A DNA stretch of 44,659 nt, taken from NCBI GenBank assembly GCA_016926205.1, contig JAFGPB010000075.1:1-44659 (forward strand), in the 5' to 3' direction. Source of the DNA: Bacteroidales bacterium (GTDB taxonomy: Bacteria; Bacteroidota; Bacteroidia; Bacteroidales; UBA10428). This document shows, in pieces, positions 27,301 to 35,458 of the stretch. How positions within the stretch are numbered: the first letter of the stretch is position 1; every line of letters begins with the position of its first letter. The notes under the pieces were generated by a model, which made no database searches, had not been told where the DNA came from, and saw only the letters and a program-made list of their open reading frames with translations. The position numbers were made by a program, and so were the translations under genes.

Positions 27301-27504
27301 TACATGTTCTCTGACGGGTATTCCGATCAGTTCGGGGGACCGATGGGTAAAAAATTCAAGATGGTCAGGTTAAAAAACCTGCTGCAGGACATACACGATA
27401 AATCCATGGAAGAGCAATACAACTGCGTCAGCAATTCCTTTAGTCAGTGGAAGGAAAACTACGATCAGGTTGATGATGTTCTGTTTATGGGTATAAAGAT
27501 GTAA
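24343..27504 (+). CDS. sensor propeller-Y_Y_Y-SpoIIE serine phosphatase
   Basis: Membrane signalling protein (1053 aa). It has a signal peptide (to about 23), a long two-component-regulator-type beta-propeller region (repeats such as DANGFIWAGTGRGL, DIRGNLWFGTQSG, DTEGYLWLSSM, DLEGNIWIATYGEGLNLL; about 25-650), a Y_Y_Y domain (about 665-740), one membrane helix (about 745-765), a coiled coil (about 765-810) and a C-terminal SpoIIE/PP2C phosphatase. Metal-binding acidic residues are in place: Asp838 and Asp843 in RDIVSGDFYW, Asp861 in DSTGHGVPGAF, Asp991 in FSDGYSDQFGG, and the final DDVLFMGI. This is the hybrid two-component propeller sensor layout with the kinase replaced by a phosphatase. 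Such outputs usually dephosphorylate anti-sigma-factor antagonists. No such partner gene is nearby. Confidence 0.9.
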   Translation: MNKPVKYLISAFIVSLFYFHAFCQEYRIRHFGVQDDGLPNAFIYTVNQDANGFIWAGTGRGLCRSFGERFVTDIIQDSVARTVIVTSYKDIRGNLWFGTQSGDIISYDGKQSRIYNTGEDIISSVTGFAEIEGVRLIVTTQSNGVHVLDITTGDISVMTGIEKDLYTSLFLSGGTLLLGRQEGLAVYALDNRGEQASLLFEVNELEYSKIQDIQITRDQQAYWIATEDQGIFQLSFTGSQYVLTAVGDELNLGNKNIQSVYEDTEGYLWLSSMRNGVYRLHLSEDQNKNPVELYQFNTDNGLISNSIKEVFQDLEGNIWIATYGEGLNLLIPQAFTIVNFESPGFDNNIQSVYVADDNNIYLGSAEGLFRIPAAMDAQIMEVTGLPDDRITALWQYNQDLLIGTESNGLYALHIPSRVARRIPYNAGSLGRAINSITTDSEHIYLGTRDGIYVLDNNYTEQAHYTTEDGIPHNDVKYVYMSRQQRLLFATRAKGIFYLSGDGEPVNLYPAANAEIDFVSMAEDQYGNLWTVTNGYGVIFFQGDSVHQITENTGLESNYCYSLVLTENNNIWVGHRTAVSRINTETFRVSVYDVNIGITGDCNQNAACIDRSGKALIGTTKGLVMYDPVREETDKQPPYTNITRLLISDQEYDFNEDIILPYGIYKLNIEFIGLDYSDPQSVTYQYKLEGYDLDWSEVTSENDVSYPRIEDGSYTFYLRSFSNEGMTQEVPAFFRIRVKLPFWKTFWFIGLSVIVLFLSVLFYIKVRERKQKQLQEYLETELAARTKEVVDQKEVIEIKNKDITDSINYAKRIQTSMLPPVKILQQYFSGCFVFYSPRDIVSGDFYWFEKINENKFIIVCADSTGHGVPGAFMSMIGSTLIKDICTRKVRNSPSQALRALDTELGKMLNQNLDDGTKPSDGMDIIVCEIDLKTYYVRYASAMRPMIIYRNGEEVFIKGSRSSIGGHYDREDNEFMDEGIQLSKGDIIYMFSDGYSDQFGGPMGKKFKMVRLKNLLQDIHDKSMEEQYNCVSNSFSQWKENYDQVDDVLFMGIKM

Positions 27505-27511
27505 GGACTCT

Positions 27512-28378
27512 TTATTTAAATGCATTCATTTTCAACATGGCAATTTCTTTCTGTGTAAGGAACCTCCATTCTCCCCTGCGGAGATTTTTTTTGGTCAGAC
27601 CTGCAAAATAAACCCGGTCGAGTTTAATTACCTCGTATCCCAGATGCTCAAAAATTCTTTTGACAATGTGGTGCCTTCCCGAGTGAATTTCTATTCCCAC
27701 CTGTGATTTGTCGACAGGATCTGCATACTCAACAGAATCAGCCTTTATAAAACCGTCATCAAGCATAATGCCGGTTGCAACTTTTTCAAGATCATTGATG
27801 TGAAGGTTCTTATTCAATTGTACAAGATAGACCTTCAATTTGTTAAAACGGGGATGTGTCAGTTTTTTTGTGATCTCCCCATCGTTGGTAAGGAGCAATA
27901 CACCGGTCGTGTTGCGATCCAGTCGTCCTACGGGATATATTCTCTCTTTGCAGGCTCCGCGGACAAGATCAAGGACGGTATTTTTTGCATGGGGATCCTC
28001 CACAGTTGTGACGCAATTTTTAGGCTTGTTCAGCAATATGTATACTTTGCGCTCTTCCCTGATTCTTTCCCCGTTGTATCTCACCGTATCTGAAACACTC
28101 ACTTTTACGCCCATATCCGTAACCAGTTTTTCATTCACAGTGATCAGTCCTTCCCGGATGAGTTCATCCGCCTCACGTCGTGAGCAAAGTCCTGTGCTGG
28201 CAATGTACCTGTTCAGCCGGATCAGGTTATTGTCATGATAGGATTTTGCCAGCTCTTTGGCTTTTTTTCTGTCGCCAATTACTTTCCTTTTTATGCTTTT
28301 GATGTTTCTGGATGAAGAAAAAGTACCGCTGCCTTTGCTGGAGCTGTTCGATTTTCGGTTACTTCTGGCCATTACCAT
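27512..28378 (-). CDS. rluB: RluB/RsuA-type pseudouridine synthase
   Basis: rRNA pseudouridine synthase (288 aa) of the RsuA/RluB/RluE family. It has a basic, Ser/Lys-rich N-terminal extension of about 50 residues, an S4 RNA-binding domain (IRLNRYIASTGLCSRREADELI), then the catalytic domain with Asp154 in VGRLDRNTTGVLLLTNDG and the C-terminal GRHHIVKRIFEHLGYEV. The ATG at 28378 is used here; Met3 (28372) is an equally good start. It converges on the phosphatase gene with only 7 bases between stops and no visible terminator. The extended basic N-terminus is common in Bacteroidota homologues. Exact target (U2605 if RluB) is inferred. Confidence 0.9.
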   Translation of the reverse strand: MVMARSNRKSNSSSKGSGTFSSSRNIKSIKRKVIGDRKKAKELAKSYHDNNLIRLNRYIASTGLCSRREADELIREGLITVNEKLVTDMGVKVSVSDTVRYNGERIREERKVYILLNKPKNCVTTVEDPHAKNTVLDLVRGACKERIYPVGRLDRNTTGVLLLTNDGEITKKLTHPRFNKLKVYLVQLNKNLHINDLEKVATGIMLDDGFIKADSVEYADPVDKSQVGIEIHSGRHHIVKRIFEHLGYEVIKLDRVYFAGLTKKNLRRGEWRFLTQKEIAMLKMNAFK

Positions 28379-28520
28379 TTTGTTCCGAATTAATTTATAT
28401 TTTAGCTTGTTTTTACCTCATTACAGAGGTCCGGTAAATTGAAAAAACAGGTTGTTATCATGAATAAATATAGAAAATATTAATTGCTTTTAATTGTTAA
28501 AAAAGCATAAAATTATTCAT

Positions 28521-29909
28521 ATGGCTTTGATAAAATCAATTTCAGGAATACGTGGAACCATTGGCGGAATGCCTGGTGTTTCACTGTCACCGGTCGATAT
28601 TGTCCATTTCACAGCTGCTTACGGGTCTCTTTTAAAGAAAAAAATGAACAAATCGGGTTATATCGTTGTAACAGGCCGCGATGCGAGGATTTCGGGAGAG
28701 ATGGTATCTCAACTTGTGACTGCGACACTGACAGGAATGGGATTTGATGTGATTGACCTGGGACTGGCAACCACACCTACAGTCGAGATCGCCGTTACCC
28801 ATCTGAAGGCTGATGGAGGTATAATCATAACAGCAAGTCATAATCCGGGGAATTGGAACGCCCTTAAGCTGCTGAATGCAGACGGGGAATTTATTCCCGC
28901 AGAAGACGGTACTGAAATGCTGGATGTGATCAACAGAGCTGATTATCATTTCGAGACTGCGGAACGGATCGGAAGGATTACCACAAACAGGGAGACGGAC
29001 CAGATTCATATACAAAAGATTCTGGATCTGGACCTTGTGGATGCAGCACAGATCAGGAAAGCAGGATTGAAGGTTGCCATTGACTGTGTAAACTCGGTGG
29101 GCGGACTGATCATACCAAAGTTGCTCAGGGCGCTGGGGGTTGATGAGATCATTGAACTCCATTGCAAACCAACAGGCGTTTTTCCGCACAACCCTGAACC
29201 GTTACCTGCGCATTTAAATAACCTTGCATCTGCAGTAGTCAGGTACGGTGCGCATGTAGGTTTTGCCGTTGATCCGGACGTCGACCGGCTGGCTATTGTG
29301 AATGAGGACGGGTCCTTTTTCGGCGAGGAATATACGCTGGTCGCGGTGGCCGATTATGTGCTTCGGCACAAACCGGGAAACACAGTGTCAAATCTTTCTT
29401 CTTCACGCGCACTCCTTGATGTCACTTTGAAATACGGAGGAAGTTATTCTGCATCTGCTGTGGGGGAAGTGAATGTCGTGCAGGAAATGAAGCGTGTACA
29501 TGCTGTGATCGGCGGGGAAGGTAACGGTGGCGTTATATTTCCGGATCTTCATTATGGCAGGGATGCACTTGCGGGAATTGCGCTGTTTTTATCGCATATG
29601 ACCGGTTCGGGATTGAAATGTTCAGATTTGCGGTACCGGTATCCCGACTACCACATCTCGAAAAATAAGATGGAATTGTCAGAGGATGCTGATATTGAAA
29701 ACATTATACAGCATTTGAAAAACAAGTATCACAAAGCGGAGATCAATGAATCGGACGGCCTCAGAATTGATTTTGATGAGGAATGGGTTCATTTGCGAAA
29801 ATCGAATACGGAGCCCGTTATCAGGATCATCAGTGAAAGCAGGTCGATGGAAAAGGCAAGACAGCTGGCACAGCAAATCATGGAAGATGTGAACAAGTTC
29901 ACAGGCTAG
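28521..29909 (+). CDS. glmM: phosphoglucosamine mutase
   Basis: Phosphohexomutase that turns glucosamine-6-phosphate into glucosamine-1-phosphate for UDP-GlcNAc and cell-wall synthesis. The 462-aa protein starts with the Bacteroidota-style MALIKSISGIRGTIGG. The phosphoserine loop is ITASHNPGNWNALK (Ser106), the Mg2+ loop DPDVDRL has Asp251/253/255, the sugar-binding loop is GEGNGGVIFP, and the phosphate-binding RKSNTEPVIRII closes the protein. I chose ATG 28521; an upstream TTG (28494) would add nine residues outside the family's usual start. The alternative is a phosphomannomutase/phosphoglucomutase; the short form and C-terminal loop favour GlmM. Confidence 0.88.
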   Translation: MALIKSISGIRGTIGGMPGVSLSPVDIVHFTAAYGSLLKKKMNKSGYIVVTGRDARISGEMVSQLVTATLTGMGFDVIDLGLATTPTVEIAVTHLKADGGIIITASHNPGNWNALKLLNADGEFIPAEDGTEMLDVINRADYHFETAERIGRITTNRETDQIHIQKILDLDLVDAAQIRKAGLKVAIDCVNSVGGLIIPKLLRALGVDEIIELHCKPTGVFPHNPEPLPAHLNNLASAVVRYGAHVGFAVDPDVDRLAIVNEDGSFFGEEYTLVAVADYVLRHKPGNTVSNLSSSRALLDVTLKYGGSYSASAVGEVNVVQEMKRVHAVIGGEGNGGVIFPDLHYGRDALAGIALFLSHMTGSGLKCSDLRYRYPDYHISKNKMELSEDADIENIIQHLKNKYHKAEINESDGLRIDFDEEWVHLRKSNTEPVIRIISESRSMEKARQLAQQIMEDVNKFTG

Positions 29910-30068
29910 TTGGAAGAACCTGCGATTAAGAAGATCAGGAAACAGGTGTCTTCCGGTTTTATGAATCCTGTGAGCGCATTCCCCGTAACTTGCTGCAGGG
30001 TGAGAGAACACAAAATAAGACAATTAATAAAAGGAAGGGAGTTTGACTACACCGGGCTCATAAACTCG

Positions 30069-30094
30069 GTTCCCCGCATCAGGATGCGGGGAAC
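30069..30094. repeat. perfect 26-bp intergenic palindrome
   Basis: Arm GTTCCCCGCATC, two-base centre AG, arm GATGCGGGGAAC. It lies between glmM and the DUF5686 gene, 16 bases before the latter's first ATG. The GC-rich stem could end transcription or be a dispersed palindromic repeat; the following TTCAATCTG is not a strong T-tract. Confidence 0.7.
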
Positions 30095-30109
30095 TTCAAT
30101 CTGACAGGC

Positions 30110-32623
30110 ATGTTCAGTCGATACAACATAATGATCAGGTCAATTGTACTGGGTTTTTTGATGGTCTTTACAGCCATGCCCGTATTGTCACGGCAACAGC
30201 AGTATATTGCAGGGACCGTGGTTGACAGCATAACACAGGCAGCTTTGCCCTTTGTCAATATCATTTATAACAGTGACGGACAGGGAGTGGTTTCTGACCT
30301 CGAAGGCAATTTCAGGATATTGAAGACAAGCAGGATTGAATTCCTGGAATTCCGTTATCTGGGTTACGGGCGGAAAATCATCCCGGCTGAGGAGATAAAT
30401 GACGGAAAGGACATCAGGGCAGAACTCAGCAGGATCTCTTATGAAATAGATGAGGTGGCGATCTATCCTTCGGAGAATCCTGCAAATCGCATTATCAGGC
30501 TGGCATCCATGAACAGGCTTAAAAACCATCCTGAAAAGACAGGCCCTTTCTCTTATATTGCTTATGAGAAGGTAATCTTTACAATTGTCCGGGATTCTTC
30601 AGCCGTTAATGAAAATGGCGACATTGCAGATGCAAATGAGAACCTCCCGGATTCCATCCGTTTCGGCAGGAATCTGGAAAGCAAGATTGATGTCGAAAGG
30701 TTTCTCGAAAAACAGCATCTTTTCATGATGGAATCCATCAGCAACCGCAGGTTTCTGTCACCTGACAAGGACAAGGAAGAAATTATTGCATCGAGGATGT
30801 CGGGTATTTCACAGCCTGCTTTTACCATACTGGACAGGCAGCTGCAGTCATTTTCATTTTATGACAATCTGATCACGATTGCAAACAGACAGTATGTCAA
30901 TCCAATCAGTTCAGGGAGTACGGACAGATATTTTTTCCTGATTGAGGACACTCTTTATACCACAAGGCTTGATACGGTTTTCATCATCTCTTTCAGACCA
31001 CGGCCTGACAGAAATTTTGAAGGAATGGAAGGAGTGCTTTACATCAATTCCAACGGATATGCCTTACAAAATGTGATTGCCACAGGATCCGGCATGACCA
31101 ACGACTTCTTTGACGTTTCCATTGAGCAGGAGTATGATCTTGTGGATGGATACCGTTGGTTCCCGGTCTCCCTGAGCACAACAATCAGGCTGAACAATAC
31201 ACAGTTACCGGCACAGCCGGGATCCGTGCAACTTATCGGTATGGGGAAATCAACCTTTACGAACGTTGATTTTTCTCTTCCAATTGATGAAGATGGTTTC
31301 AATGAAGTCGGGATCGTTGTGAATCCTGATGCACACAGGCAGCCTGAAGAGTTGTGGAATAAATACCGTGTGGATTCTTTAAATGCTAAGGAACTTGAAA
31401 CATACAGGGTCATTGACAGCATTGGCGAGGCGCAGCATATCGACCGGACGATCCTTTCCTTTGAGACCCTGCTCACGGGATATCTGCCGGGACGATACAT
31501 TAACCTGGATATTATGAAATTCATTGATTATAATAAATTTGAAGGATTCCGCTTCGGACTGGGAGGTAAAACAACACAGAACCTATCAGGGATCTTTGTT
31601 TGGGACGGATACCTTGCATACAGTTTAAGGGATAAAGCTTTTAAATACGGTGCCGGGATAACCGTGAACATTTTACCTGAAAGAGAACTGAGCATTCGTT
31701 TTTCATACCTGCATGACGTCAGAGAATCCGGAGGGATCGGGTATCAGGAAATCTGGAACATGACAGGTTCGGCATTCTTCAGGAATTATATGATTGAAGT
31801 GATGGACATCACAAATGAGGCAGAGATTTCCCTTGGTTTCAGAGCAATCAGATTTCTGACCGGTGATCTGTACCTGAAACGCAGCAGGATCACTCCGTCC
31901 AATGATTACAGATTTGTTGTAAGTGAGCTGAACCCGGGAATCTCACTCACGCGGTTTGACTATACGGAAGCCGGATTGCATCTGCGTTATGCTTATAATG
32001 AAACCTATATGAAGACACCTCGCGGAAACAAGTTTTCACTGGGAACGGATTATCCCATAATATACCTGAACATTGCAAAGGGACTGAAAGCATTAGGCGG
32101 AGGTTATTCATATTACAGATCGGAAATCAAGGTGACCAGAACTTTTAAAACAAAAATTGCCGGGGAGACCCGGGTGGCTTTGGAAGCAGGTATGGTCACC
32201 CGTGGTGTGCCATACAGCAAATTGTATGCTGCACCGGGCAGTTACAGGAAATTTACTGTCGAGTCAGAAGCATCCTTTGGTGCAATGCGGCTTAATGAAT
32301 TTCTTTCGGACCGTTTTCTCTCTCTCTTTCTTAAGCATGATTTCGGAAACCTGCTTTTCAGGCCAGCAGGCAAATTCAGGCCGGAAATTGTCGTTGTTCA
32401 CAATCTGGGTTTCGGAACATTGAAGTATAAAACAATTCATGAAAACATACCGTTCAAAACCCTTGAAAAAGGATATTTTGAGGCCGGACTGCTCATCAAT
32501 AATCTGTTGCGGATACAGATCCTGCGATACGGACTGGGTGTATTTTACCGTTACGGGCCGTATGCTTTTCATAAAACTATTGATAATTTTGCATTCAAAC
32601 TCACATTGCAGCTCAATCTGTAA
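30110..32623 (+). CDS. DUF5686 outer-membrane protein with carboxypeptidase-regulatory-like domain
   Basis: Exported 837-aa protein with a signal peptide (about 1-27; ATG 30110 or Met8 at 30131 could both be the start). An N-terminal carboxypeptidase-D regulatory-like beta-sandwich follows (about 32-110, with IAGTVVDSITQAALPFVNII and SDLEGNFRI), then the DUF5686 region to the C-terminus. The last third alternates short amphipathic strands (FRFGLGGKTTQNLSG, LSIRFSYLHD, LYLKRSRITPS) and ends in a hydrophobic, barrel-like strand, so an outer-membrane beta-barrel is likely. The N-terminal half resembles the regulatory domain of SusC/TonB-dependent proteins, but there is no plug domain. The function is unknown. 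It precedes era by 17 bases. Confidence 0.85.
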   Translation: MFSRYNIMIRSIVLGFLMVFTAMPVLSRQQQYIAGTVVDSITQAALPFVNIIYNSDGQGVVSDLEGNFRILKTSRIEFLEFRYLGYGRKIIPAEEINDGKDIRAELSRISYEIDEVAIYPSENPANRIIRLASMNRLKNHPEKTGPFSYIAYEKVIFTIVRDSSAVNENGDIADANENLPDSIRFGRNLESKIDVERFLEKQHLFMMESISNRRFLSPDKDKEEIIASRMSGISQPAFTILDRQLQSFSFYDNLITIANRQYVNPISSGSTDRYFFLIEDTLYTTRLDTVFIISFRPRPDRNFEGMEGVLYINSNGYALQNVIATGSGMTNDFFDVSIEQEYDLVDGYRWFPVSLSTTIRLNNTQLPAQPGSVQLIGMGKSTFTNVDFSLPIDEDGFNEVGIVVNPDAHRQPEELWNKYRVDSLNAKELETYRVIDSIGEAQHIDRTILSFETLLTGYLPGRYINLDIMKFIDYNKFEGFRFGLGGKTTQNLSGIFVWDGYLAYSLRDKAFKYGAGITVNILPERELSIRFSYLHDVRESGGIGYQEIWNMTGSAFFRNYMIEVMDITNEAEISLGFRAIRFLTGDLYLKRSRITPSNDYRFVVSELNPGISLTRFDYTEAGLHLRYAYNETYMKTPRGNKFSLGTDYPIIYLNIAKGLKALGGGYSYYRSEIKVTRTFKTKIAGETRVALEAGMVTRGVPYSKLYAAPGSYRKFTVESEASFGAMRLNEFLSDRFLSLFLKHDFGNLLFRPAGKFRPEIVVVHNLGFGTLKYKTIHENIPFKTLEKGYFEAGLLINNLLRIQILRYGLGVFYRYGPYAFHKTIDNFAFKLTLQLNL

Positions 32624-32640
32624 AAATCTCCTTTCGGCAA

Positions 32641-33525
32641 ATGAGGCATAAATCAGGATTCGTCAATATTATCGGAAATCCGAACACGGGTAAGTCGACC
32701 CTGATGAATGCGCTTGTCGGGGAAAAGCTTTCCGTGGTCACGAGCAAGGCACAGACAACGAGACACAGGATACTGGGTATTGTCAACGGGCCGGATTTTC
32801 AGATCGTCTTCTCGGACACCCCGGGGATTGTAAAGCCTGCATACAAGCTGCATCATGCAATGATGAAATCAGTACGTACTGCTTTTACGGATGCGGATGT
32901 CATGCTGTATCTGAGCGATGTGACAGAAAAAGCGGACAGGCACATGCCTTTCATTGACAAGATCAAAGGTTCAAAAATTCCCGTCATCATTGCCATCAAC
33001 AAGTCGGACCTCAGCGAGCCAGAGAAGCTTGAACTGATCAGGCACCAATGGACTGAGATGGTACCCGGGGCAACCGTCATTCCGATTTCAGCACTTTATC
33101 ATTATAACCTTGACCGTCTTTTCAAAGCTGTTCTGGACTTTCTTCCTTCAGGTCCGCCCTTTTATCCGGATGGTGACCTGACAGACAGACCGGAACGGTT
33201 TTTTGTCGCCGAGATCATCCGGGAAAAGATATTCATGAATTATGAAAGGGAAGTGCCCTATTCATGCGAAGTGCTCGTGGAGGAATTTAAGGAAGCGCCT
33301 GAAATTGTGCGCATCGAAGCTGTCATTCATGTGATCCGGGAGTCTCAGAAAAGCATTGTCATCGGTCACAAGGGTGAAGCACTGAAGAAAGTCGGCATGG
33401 AAGCGAGGAAAGACATTGAAGAATTCCTGGGAAAGAAGGTTTTTCTCGGGCTGAAAGTCAAGGTGTCACCCGACTGGAGGAACAATGAAAGATATTTAAA
33501 GACATTTGGATATTCAGGAAAATAA
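32641..33525 (+). CDS. era: GTPase Era
   Basis: Essential GTPase that binds the 3' end of 16S rRNA in 30S ribosome maturation. The 294-aa protein has normal length. The G1 loop is GNPNTGKS (12-19), the G3 loop FSDTPGI, the G4 loop NKSD, and the C-terminal KH domain carries the GHKGEALKKVGMEARKDIE RNA-binding helix. It forms a tight unit with der (12-base gap) and sits 17 bases behind the DUF5686 gene. Confidence 0.97.
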   Translation: MRHKSGFVNIIGNPNTGKSTLMNALVGEKLSVVTSKAQTTRHRILGIVNGPDFQIVFSDTPGIVKPAYKLHHAMMKSVRTAFTDADVMLYLSDVTEKADRHMPFIDKIKGSKIPVIIAINKSDLSEPEKLELIRHQWTEMVPGATVIPISALYHYNLDRLFKAVLDFLPSGPPFYPDGDLTDRPERFFVAEIIREKIFMNYEREVPYSCEVLVEEFKEAPEIVRIEAVIHVIRESQKSIVIGHKGEALKKVGMEARKDIEEFLGKKVFLGLKVKVSPDWRNNERYLKTFGYSGK

Positions 33526-33537
33526 TTCCACAGACTT

Positions 33538-34860
33538 ATGGCAAAGCGTGTCTCGGAAGGTAATATCGTGGCGATTGTCGGTCGTCCCAATGTGGGAAAG
33601 TCAACCCTTTTCAACAGGCTCACGGGGACAAGGGGAGCCATTGTGCATGAGACAAGCGGTGTGACGCGGGACCGACACTACGGGAAGTCAGTATGGAACG
33701 GGGTTGACTTTTCAGTGATCGATACCGGCGGATATGTGGAAGGTCGCGGAGATGTTTTTGAGGAAGAAATACGCAAACAGGTCCGCCTTGCCATAGAAGA
33801 AGCGGATGCAATTCTTTTCCTGGTGGACGTGACGGAAGGCCTGCATCCGCTCGACCAGACAGTAGCCAGTCTGCTGCGCAAGAGCAATAAAGACATTTTT
33901 CTGGTCGTAAATAAAGTGGATAACACTACCAGGCATTGGGATGCCGATATTTTTTACACACTGGGTCTGGGACAGGTTTATAAGGTCTCATCCATCAACG
34001 GAAGCGGTACAGGTGATTTGCTGGATGACGTAGTGAATCTTTTCAAAAAGGGTTCGGCTGAGGAAGTTCCTGATCTTCCACGTTTTGCCGTGGTCGGCAG
34101 GCCCAATGTGGGCAAGTCCACACTCATAAACAGCTTTCTGGGAGAGGAACGTCATATTGTCACACCCGTTCCCGGGACAACACGGGACTCAATTTACACG
34201 GAATACAATAAATACAACTTTCATTTCTATCTGGTTGATACTGCCGGTATCCGGAAAAAAAGCAAAGTGTCGGAAGACATTGAATTTTATTCGGTGATGC
34301 GTTCCATAAGGGCTATCGAACATGCTGACATATGTCTGCTCATGATCGATGCGATGCAGGGCATGGAGTCGCAGGACATGGCCATCCTGAACATTATCAT
34401 CAGGAACAACAAAGGTTTGCTCATACTGGTGAACAAATGGGATCTCGTTGAAAAGAACGTAAATACAGCAAGGGATTTCGAGAAAACAATCAAGAACAGA
34501 ACTGCACCTTTCCGTGATGTACCTGTACTGTTCGTTTCGGCCGTTCAGAAACAACGCATTCATAAGATTCTTGAAAAAAGCATGGAAGTCTATCACAACA
34601 GGAAGCAAAAAATAGCAACATCGCTCCTGAATGAGATCATGCTTGAGGCTGTAAAGGCATATCCGCCTCCGGCTGTTAAAGGAAAACAGGTCAGGATCAA
34701 ATATGTCACGCAGCTGCCAACCCATGCGCCGGCATTTGCATTCTTTTGCAATTATCCACAATCTGTCAAGGAGCCTTATAAAAGATATCTTGAAAATAAA
34801 ATCAGGGATCATTTTAATTTTACGGGAGTGCCGATACAAATATTCATGAGAAAGAAATAA
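33538..34860 (+). CDS. der: GTPase Der (EngA)
   Basis: Tandem-GTPase protein needed for 50S ribosome assembly. The 440-aa protein contains two G domains: first G1 GRPNVGKS (15-22) with DTGG and NKVD, second GRPNVGKS near residues 185-192 with DTAG and NKWD. A C-terminal KH-like domain ends VPIQIFMRKK, the usual family end. It follows era directly, an arrangement that suggests co-regulation of small- and large-subunit assembly. No anomalies seen. Confidence 0.97.
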   Translation: MAKRVSEGNIVAIVGRPNVGKSTLFNRLTGTRGAIVHETSGVTRDRHYGKSVWNGVDFSVIDTGGYVEGRGDVFEEEIRKQVRLAIEEADAILFLVDVTEGLHPLDQTVASLLRKSNKDIFLVVNKVDNTTRHWDADIFYTLGLGQVYKVSSINGSGTGDLLDDVVNLFKKGSAEEVPDLPRFAVVGRPNVGKSTLINSFLGEERHIVTPVPGTTRDSIYTEYNKYNFHFYLVDTAGIRKKSKVSEDIEFYSVMRSIRAIEHADICLLMIDAMQGMESQDMAILNIIIRNNKGLLILVNKWDLVEKNVNTARDFEKTIKNRTAPFRDVPVLFVSAVQKQRIHKILEKSMEVYHNRKQKIATSLLNEIMLEAVKAYPPPAVKGKQVRIKYVTQLPTHAPAFAFFCNYPQSVKEPYKRYLENKIRDHFNFTGVPIQIFMRKK

Positions 34861-34887
34861 TTTTGGTTTGATATTTGCACGGAACAG

Positions 34888-35391
34888 ATGGTTTTCATGA
34901 GAAGTACAGTTTTATTACGCGGAGTTGTCATACTGTTTGCAGGTGTTTTGATCACCTGTGAACCGTTTGAAAAGGTAAGTGAAGTCCCGCACATTACCTT
35001 TAAGGATTTTCAGCTTTCTGAAATTGATACGTTAAGCAATATCATCAAAGTTGGGGAACTCACATTTGATTTCATTGATGGTGATGCTGATCTGGGAGTA
35101 AAAACAGGCAATGAATCCTCCGGTGATTCCATTAATTTTTATCTTTTCATGTTTGAAAAAGCGGACGGGTCATACAGCCAGCTGCCTGTTGATACTCTTG
35201 AGTATCAGATACGCTATAATGAAAAACTCGATCGTATTGGCCAAAACAAGACGATCAAGGGAGAGATCAGCCTTCTCATTTATTATTTTATTCAACCACC
35301 GTACGATACCATAAAATATGATTTTTGTATATACGACCGGGCCCGGCATCAGAGCAATGTGGAATCAACGACGGATATCGGATTCAAATAA
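34888..35391 (+). CDS. small putative lipoprotein, Bacteroidota type
   Basis: Exported 167-aa protein without a family name that I can assign. Met4 (34897) is a likely alternative start. The N-terminal hydrophobic segment ends VLITC, so it may be lipidated at that cysteine. The mature part begins with an acidic linker, then FDFIDGDADLGVK and a beta-strand-rich domain, a pattern I know from small Bacteroidota lipoproteins with a DGDxDLG motif. It lies 27 bases after der, on the same strand, and could be co-transcribed; a GATATTTG motif at 34870-34877 (7 of 8 with the -7 box) might give it its own promoter. Confidence 0.7.
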   Translation: MVFMRSTVLLRGVVILFAGVLITCEPFEKVSEVPHITFKDFQLSEIDTLSNIIKVGELTFDFIDGDADLGVKTGNESSGDSINFYLFMFEKADGSYSQLPVDTLEYQIRYNEKLDRIGQNKTIKGEISLLIYYFIQPPYDTIKYDFCIYDRARHQSNVESTTDIGFK

Positions 35392-35458
35392 TGCTGCAAG
35401 ATCCCCATTCAATTTGTTTTCCCTTTAAAGGAGTATAAGAGGGGTGTAATTTACAGGT

